This document shows positions 10,646-14,457 of a stretch of DNA of 14,457 nt, one piece after another (position 1 is the stretch's first letter; each line of letters starts with the position of its first letter). A program made the translations under genes and the position numbers. Origin of the DNA: an uncultured Cyanobium sp. (GTDB lineage: Bacteria; Cyanobacteriota; Cyanobacteriia; PCC-6307; Cyanobiaceae); assembly GCA_937919075.1 (NCBI GenBank), contig CALFOF010000233.1, forward strand, positions 1 to 14,457. Direction: 5' to 3'. A model generated the notes under the pieces. That model was not told the DNA's origin. It ran no database searches and saw only the letters and a list, made by a program, of their open reading frames with translations.

Positions 10646-11122
10646 TCAGCTGCGATCGGGCAGATCGGGGGTCTGGTGCAGGAGACGGTTGAGGCGCAGG
10701 CGATCGGCGTTGAGCGGATCGGGAGCCAGCTCACCGGCCGTTTCCCGGAACTTCTGCTCCACCTCCTCCGGCACCCGCACATCAAAGATGCGCTCCATCA
10801 GTGCTTCAATCGAAAAGAGGTGGGCATTGATGTTTTCGAGATCGCCGATCGCCTGCTGCAGGCTGTCCTGCTCGGGAGCGTCGTCATCAGACGCCAGATT
10901 GTCGGGCGCGGCGGCAGCGGCGGCAGCCGCTGGATCGGTGGGGTCGTCACCGTGGGTTTTCTGCAGCTCTTCCAGCACGCGGCCCGCCAGGGTGCGGAAA
11001 GCCTGAAGGGCAGCCCAGTTGAGCTCCTGCTGCTGACGCAGGCTGGGATTTTCGCGGATCAGTCGGTCGTGCTCCCGATAGAAACGCTGACAATCAGGGC
11101 ATTGGCAGGGCTCTTCGGGCAC
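10646..11122 (-). CDS. Conserved-looking hypothetical protein with an N-terminal Cys motif
   Basis: I do not recognise this 158-residue protein. The N-terminus carries CQCPDC (Cys6, Cys8, Cys11), which could bind a metal though only three cysteines are present, all in this motif. Residues 12-55 are charged and helical-looking (RFYREHDRLIRENPSLRQQQ). A low-complexity Ala run (65-72) inside an acidic linker separates this from a second charged helical region (87-158) containing LENINAHLFSIEALMERIFDVRVPEEVEQKF split over two likely helices. No signal peptide or membrane segment. GTG at 11122 is chosen because AAGGGAG lies about 5 bases upstream. It ends 3 bases from ackA and follows another unknown gene on the same strand after 55 bases, perhaps cotranscribed. 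Confidence 0.75.
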   Translation of the reverse strand: MPEEPCQCPDCQRFYREHDRLIRENPSLRQQQELNWAALQAFRTLAGRVLEELQKTHGDDPTDPAAAAAAAAPDNLASDDDAPEQDSLQQAIGDLENINAHLFSIEALMERIFDVRVPEEVEQKFRETAGELAPDPLNADRLRLNRLLHQTPDLPDRS

Positions 11123-11177
11123 CGCGCTCCCTTGGTTCTTCTCTGACCATCATGCCATTGGACGCCAACCTCTGCCG

Positions 11178-11519
11178 TCAGGCGAGATCGATGCAGGAAT
11201 CCCCGCTGAAGTCGTCGTCACCGAAGGGGTCGCCATCCTCCACCTGGGCGGCGGGCAGTGGGATTTCGATCGTGCTCACCACCTGAATCACATCCCGCAG
11301 CCGCATCGAATCGGCGAACCAGCTCATCGCTTGCTCCATATCGCCACGCCGCTCGGCTTCACCGGCCTGATCCTCGTGTGCCTCGGTGAGCAGGGCGAGC
11401 CAGCAGAGGCAACGGGCCTGCACCACCGAAAGATCAAGCTCGTCGGGCTGGCCGCTGGCGATCCGTTCGCTCTCCTGCTGTACCAACAGCCTCAGCCGCA
11501 GATCATGGAGCTGGGTCAT
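11178..11519 (-). CDS. Small acidic hypothetical protein
   Basis: A 113-residue protein that I do not recognise. The first 75 residues look helical (LHDLRLRLLVQQESERIASG, then LSVVQARCLCWLALLTEAHEDQ, then DMEQAMSWFADSMRLRDVIQVV). The tail is strongly acidic (EDGDPFGDDDFSGDSCIDLA). No membrane segment, signal peptide or catalytic motif is apparent. The ATG at 11519 has no strong ribosome site just upstream. It precedes the Cys-motif hypothetical gene by 55 bases on the same strand, and the two may form one transcript. Both have helical, charged, soluble-looking sequences, so an interaction is conceivable but there is no direct evidence. Confidence 0.7.
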   Translation of the reverse strand: MTQLHDLRLRLLVQQESERIASGQPDELDLSVVQARCLCWLALLTEAHEDQAGEAERRGDMEQAMSWFADSMRLRDVIQVVSTIEIPLPAAQVEDGDPFGDDDFSGDSCIDLA

Positions 11520-11540
11520 GTTCAGAAAACGACCTTGCCT

Positions 11541-11546
11541 ACACTA
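11541..11546 (-). promoter_or_regulatory. Possible -10 element for the two hypothetical genes
   Basis: Minus-strand TAGTGT fits the TAnnnT pattern 21 bases before the ATG at 11519. No matching -35 hexamer is clear, so support is weak. The surrounding 188-base gap (11520-11707) holds nothing else that I can identify. Confidence 0.25.
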
Positions 11547-11707
11547 GCCACGGTGGCGATTTGCAGCACGGCACCAGCGGTAGTGCCCGCTACCCCTCGA
11601 AAACATTCTGCAGCAGCGAAGAGTGGCGGTGAACCCTGCCAGCAACCTTGTGCTGGAGCAGGTGGAGGATGGGCCCTTGAGGAGGTTGCCGTGGTTCCAG
11701 CTCGGCT

Positions 11708-12367
11708 TCAGGCGTTGAGTGCCGCCAGGCCCAGCGCGTCGCGCCAGGTGCTCAACGGGCGCTCCCAGTGGTCTTCGAAGTGCTGGGCAATCACCAGAGA
11801 GCCGGCCGAGAGGCCCATGGCGAAACCGTTGCTCAGGGCCTGCAGCAGCGGGGCGATCGGCTCATCGTCCTGGAGCGTTTTCAGCAGCCCACCGAAAATC
11901 AGCATCACGGCCAGAGGGGAGCGCACCTGAGCCAGGTTGAAGGCCTGCAGACCGAGCTCACCCACCCCATCGGTGCCGAAGCCGGTGAGCACGTGCACGA
12001 TGTCGTGGGTCTCCCGCAGGCGGTGCACCAGTTAGTCGGAGTTGGAGATGATCGGCGCGTGATCGATCAACGCCTCCGGGGATAGACCCTGCTCGATCAG
12101 GTGCCGGGCGTAGGCATGGCCGAGGCTGCCGGCCGGCATGGCCTCGAGCGCCTCAAGATCCAGCGGTTGTGGTCGCCAGCGCTCCGCCACCAACGCCGCC
12201 ATCTGCGGGTTGGCGAGCAGATGGCGGTGCATCTGATTCGCGAGCGGACTGTTCTGCAGGCTCCGCACCACCGCAAACACGCTGTCGAGCTGGTCGGGGT
12301 TGCGCAGAAAGGTGCTCAGGGCCGCCACCATGCGCAGCGACTGCAGGCGCTGGGGAAGATTGAACAT
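11708..12367 (-). pseudogene. coq4: COQ4-family protein, interrupted by an in-frame stop
   Basis: COQ4-like proteins take part in quinone biosynthesis; eukaryotic COQ4 acts on a ring carbon of the ubiquinone precursor, while the cyanobacterial role is unproven. Starting at ATG 12367 (MFNLPQRLQSLRM) the frame runs 111 residues to TAA at 12032-12034 and then continues in the same frame to TGA 11708-11710, giving 219 codons including the internal stop, normal for the family. Immediately after the stop comes RLRETHD and the complete metal-binding motif HDxxH-x11-E (His121, Asp122, His125, Glu137) within HDIVHVLTGFGTDGVGELG, then LQAFNLAQ. From recall, relatives carry a tyrosine just before this point, so TAC or TAT to TAA is the likely change. 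The distal part could initiate at GTG 12028 but would lack the N-terminal half. Real decay and sequencing error are both possible. Confidence 0.82.
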
Positions 12368-12508
12368 GCCAGCGCCCGATGATTGAAACCATGATGCCAG
12401 CGGTGAGCCCACGGCCGCACAGCTGCCGTGTCCATACTCATCCGCTGAGTGATGCGCAGATGCATGAAACCAACGGCACAAGCCATGGCAAGGTGAACAA
12501 GATCACCG

Positions 12509-12525
12509 CAACTGCACCGCAGTTG
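12509..12525. repeat. Perfect 7+7 inverted repeat with 3-base loop
   Basis: CAACTGC (12509-12515), ACC, then GCAGTTG (12519-12525) form an exact hairpin. It abuts a second, longer inverted repeat directly. No T-run follows, so it is not a standard terminator. It lies about 200 bases upstream of the cytochrome b start. Confidence 0.5.
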
Positions 12526-12556
12526 TTGACTCTGCTGCAGTGACCAGCGCAGTCAA
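12526..12556. repeat. Imperfect 12+12 inverted repeat
   Basis: TTGACTCTGCTG (12526-12537) pairs with CAGCGCAGTCAA (12545-12556) at 10 of 12 positions around a 7-base loop. The outer six base pairs (TTGACT/AGTCAA) are exact. With the preceding hairpin it makes a tandem pair over 48 bases. An operator for a dimeric regulator or a structured RNA element are both possible. Confidence 0.5.
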
Positions 12557-12638
12557 TGCGAATGGGGAAGAGCACGTCCGACGGACAGCACCAACGGCAG
12601 ACTGCCAGCCTGGTGAACCGTGGTGTGTATCAAGTGGA

Positions 12639-12644
12639 GATAAT
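12639..12644 (+). promoter_or_regulatory. Possible -10 element of the cytochrome b gene
   Basis: GATAAT is one mismatch from TATAAT and stands out in GC-rich surroundings, 81 bases before the ATG at 12726. No good -35 box is seen 16-18 bases upstream, so an activator-dependent promoter or chance match remain open. The inverted repeats end about 80 bases upstream. Confidence 0.3.
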
Positions 12645-12725
12645 CTGGCCGCACCGGAGTTCGCGGTTGGTTGCCGAAGGCACAGCCGCACCCATCAGGC
12701 CCTTCCGCTGGCTGAGAGCCATCCC

Positions 12726-13319
12726 ATGAGCCAAGACCTCACCACAACCAGAAAACCACGGCTCACCTCGGCCTTTCAGCGGCTGATGTCGGTGCATTGG
12801 TGGATGGCAGGCCTCTATCTGCTGTTGTTCAGCGGCGGCGCCTTCATGGCCCAGCTGAGTCGCGAGGTGTCCTTTCGCGGCTCTCTTTATGACGTGCACA
12901 AATCAATCGGCCTGCTCACCATCGCCCTGCTGCTCTGGCGGATCGTGGTGCTGCTTCAGGTGTGGTGGAAGAAGTACACCCGGCACCTGCCTCGGCTGAG
13001 CCCGAAGTGGTGGAGAAATATGTTGCTGCATGCCTTGCTTTATGGCTTCATGGTGGTGGTTCCACTGGCCGGATTGCTGCTCTCCAATTCCTTCAAGGCA
13101 GGCAATGTTGCGTTCTTCGGCCTTGTGATTCCCGATCTGTTTCCGGAAAACAAGGCGCTGGTGGAGCTGGGCCGCAGCCTGCACTTCTGGCTCTCTTACA
13201 CCTTTCTCGCCTTCATCGTTCTGCATACCATCGCCCAGTGGCGAGTGGCGCAGGCCAACCTGCGCCGGCTGGGCGACAGCATCAAGCGCCTGCGCCCCTC
13301 GGGGGTGGCTCCCAGCTGA
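12726..13319 (+). CDS. Cytochrome b561-like (CybB-type) di-heme membrane protein
   Basis: A 197-residue membrane protein with four predicted helices (about 27-45, 60-80, 101-121, 153-173), fitting the bacterial cytochrome b561/CybB group, which moves electrons between quinones and other carriers in the membrane. Candidate heme-ligand histidines are His24 (VHWW), His58 (YDVHKSIG), His153 (LHFW) and His167 (VLHTIAQW); His87 and His102 are additional. The VHKSIGL and LHxWLSY wording is typical. The frame is open from 12540, but the extra 62 residues are hydrophilic and unlike the family, so ATG 12726 (MSQDLTTTRKPR) is chosen. The C-terminus is basic (RRLGDSIKRLR). Its partner is unknown. It converges with arsM, 23 bases between stops. 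Confidence 0.86.
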   Translation: MSQDLTTTRKPRLTSAFQRLMSVHWWMAGLYLLLFSGGAFMAQLSREVSFRGSLYDVHKSIGLLTIALLLWRIVVLLQVWWKKYTRHLPRLSPKWWRNMLLHALLYGFMVVVPLAGLLLSNSFKAGNVAFFGLVIPDLFPENKALVELGRSLHFWLSYTFLAFIVLHTIAQWRVAQANLRRLGDSIKRLRPSGVAPS

Positions 13320-13342
13320 GGCGGCCTGAGCGGGGCCACGCT

Positions 13343-14457
13343 TCAGCAGCAGGAGCCGCTTGTTGAAGACGGGGCTGCCGCGGAGGAGGCAGCGGCTGCG
13401 GCAACGGTCGTGGCCTCGGGCCCGCCAAACGGCAGGGCCGTGCCACAGCCTTCGAACAGGCCGTAATGGCGGCTGAAATCACCGATGAAGCTGAAGTGCG
13501 GGGCCAGGCGGCTGTCAGCGAGCATGCGGAAGGTGTTGCCGCACACCGGAAACACCTTGCCGGCCTCGATCCAGTGGTGCTTGTCGAAGGGCAGGGCGTG
13601 GGGGTGCTCGGCGATCGTGCCGCGATAGATCACCGCCTGGCCGTGGTCTTCACAGGCATCCTCCAGTTCGGGGATGGAAAACAGCCGGTAGGTGGCGGAG
13701 AAGAAGCGGATCGCGCCGGTGCGGGCGGCCAGCTCCGGATCAGTGATCTCCAGGGGCCGGTCGTTCACCAGGCGGGGATCAGCAAAGCCGGCCTGGCGGG
13801 CCAGCCGCACAAAATCGTTCCAGTAGAGGGCGCCGCTGAGGCATTCGCCGTAGAGCACCGGATCGTGGCGCAGGGCCTCAGGCACGCGCCGGTCGGCGTA
13901 CACATCGGCGAAGAAGAACTCGCCGCCGCTCTTGAGCAGGCGCCGCACCCCCTCCAGTACGGCCAGCTTGTCGGCCGAGAGGTTCACCACGCAGTTGGAG
14001 ATCACCAGATCGAAGCTGCCGGGCTCCAGGGGCAGCTGATCGAGCTGCTCGATCCGGCCCTCGAGGAACGTCACGTTGGCGAAGCCGAACTGGTCCGCGT
14101 GGTGCGCCTGATGCTGCCGGGCCACCGCCAGCTGCTCCGGCGTCATGTCCACCCCCACCACCGCGCCGCTGGCGCCCACCAGCTGGGCCAGCAGGTAGAC
14201 GTCGCGGCCACTACCGCAGCCCAGATCCAGCACCCTCAGGCCCTCCAGCAGCGGCGGCACCACCAGGCCGCAGCCGTAGTAGCGCGCCAGCACCTCGGGA
14301 TGGATGCGGGCCAGCAGGGGCTTCAGGGCCGCCGGCACGCTGCTGGCGTCGCAGCAGGCGTCGGTGCGCAGGTCGGCGCTGCCGCTGAGCGTGGAGCCGT
14401 AGTACTCCTGCACACCGCGGCTGACATCGATGGAGGTGACGTCTGGCGTGCTGGTGG
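13343..14457 (-). CDS. arsM: Arsenite S-adenosylmethyltransferase ArsM (5' end outside window)
   Basis: It methylates arsenite using S-adenosylmethionine, giving mono-, di- and trimethylated arsenicals, a cytoplasmic detoxification step. The SAM-binding motif DLGCGSGR is at 63-70, counting from GTG 14413. Conserved cysteines are the ACC pair (20-21), YYGCG (Cys48), SNCVVN (Cys141) and YGECLSG (Cys191). The spacing of 50 between the last two equals Cys174-Cys224 of the algal enzyme CmArsM, and the first two fit Cys44 and Cys72 with a 9-residue offset. The C-terminal domain (HHWIEAGKVFPVCGNT, then GDFSRHYGLFEGCG) is that of cyanobacterial ArsM. It ends in an Ala/Ser linker and a CysCys tail. 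The frame stays open upstream of GTG 14413 to the window edge (TSTPDVTSIDVSRG), so the true start is probably beyond 14457. No arsR is in view. Confidence 0.93.
   Translation of the reverse strand, partial: TSTPDVTSIDVSRGVQEYYGSTLSGSADLRTDACCDASSVPAALKPLLARIHPEVLARYYGCGLVVPPLLEGLRVLDLGCGSGRDVYLLAQLVGASGAVVGVDMTPEQLAVARQHQAHHADQFGFANVTFLEGRIEQLDQLPLEPGSFDLVISNCVVNLSADKLAVLEGVRRLLKSGGEFFFADVYADRRVPEALRHDPVLYGECLSGALYWNDFVRLARQAGFADPRLVNDRPLEITDPELAARTGAIRFFSATYRLFSIPELEDACEDHGQAVIYRGTIAEHPHALPFDKHHWIEAGKVFPVCGNTFRMLADSRLAPHFSFIGDFSRHYGLFEGCGTALPFGGPEATTVAAAAASSAAAPSSTSGSCC

Larger units (their letters stand above)
12368..12725. other. Non-coding region between coq4 and the cytochrome b gene
   Basis: The 358 bases contain no convincing gene. 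Open frames extending upstream from both neighbours (to 12481 on minus, from 12540 on plus) encode sequence unlike either family's N-terminus. The region must hold two divergent promoters. It carries two adjacent inverted repeats (12509-12525 and 12526-12556), a smaller ACTCA/TGAGT pair (12436-12450) and a -10-like GATAAT at 12639-12644. Confidence 0.5.

Noticed and set aside
10905..10930. GC-rich triplet-repeat-like stretch
   Set aside because: It is simply the codons of the Ala run in the hypothetical protein on the minus strand, not an independent repeat element.
11629..11718. Small plus-strand frame of 29 residues starting at GTG in the coq4 downstream gap
   Set aside because: Its end overlaps the coq4 3' end, it has no clear ribosome site, and the peptide matches nothing that I recognise.
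12436..12450. ACTCA-TCCGC-TGAGT short inverted repeat
   Set aside because: A 5-base arm is expected by chance in a region of this size.

Overview
The window looks like chromosome from a high-GC alpha-cyanobacterium of the Cyanobium / freshwater-marine Synechococcus type. This is inferred from gene content (a cyanobacterial-type Kef/NapA Na+/H+ antiporter, a phosphoketolase / glycogen phosphorylase / acetate kinase set, a cyanobacterial ArsM arsenite methyltransferase, a COQ4-family protein), tight gene packing, high GC and generally weak Shine-Dalgarno sites. No rRNA, tRNA, CRISPR, insertion sequence, integrase or phage gene was seen.

Layout. Bases 1-733 hold the 3' end of a GlcE-like glycolate oxidase subunit. 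It overlaps tail to tail with a minus-strand pair: an alpha/beta hydrolase followed 3 bases later by an aldose-1-epimerase-like protein. A 53-base divergent gap separates the hydrolase from a small predicted membrane protein (2552-2854), which converges with a CPA2-family Na+/H+ antiporter (2856-4199). A 330-base divergent regulatory region containing a perfect 7+7 palindrome leads to the centrepiece, a plus-strand run of phosphoketolase (xfp), glycogen phosphorylase (glgP) and acetate kinase (ackA) at 4530-10642. Read together, these could turn stored glycogen into glucose-1-phosphate, split sugar phosphates to acetyl phosphate, and recover ATP as acetate forms. Two unrecognised proteins and an interrupted COQ4-family gene follow on the minus strand (10646-12367). 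A 358-base non-coding region carries two adjacent inverted repeats. The window ends with a cytochrome b561-like membrane protein (plus) converging on an arsM gene (minus) that runs off the right edge.

Two genes are broken as read, each by what looks like a single-base change. glgP has one extra G in a G4 run (7751-7754). The COQ4 gene has an in-frame TAA (12032-12034), probably at a former tyrosine codon. Both reading frames are otherwise well preserved, so sequencing or assembly error is a serious possibility. I found no convincing undescribed multi-gene system. The most interesting items are the two lesions, the carbon-storage/acetate gene run, the divergent acetate kinase, and the unexplained inverted repeats in the two intergenic regions.
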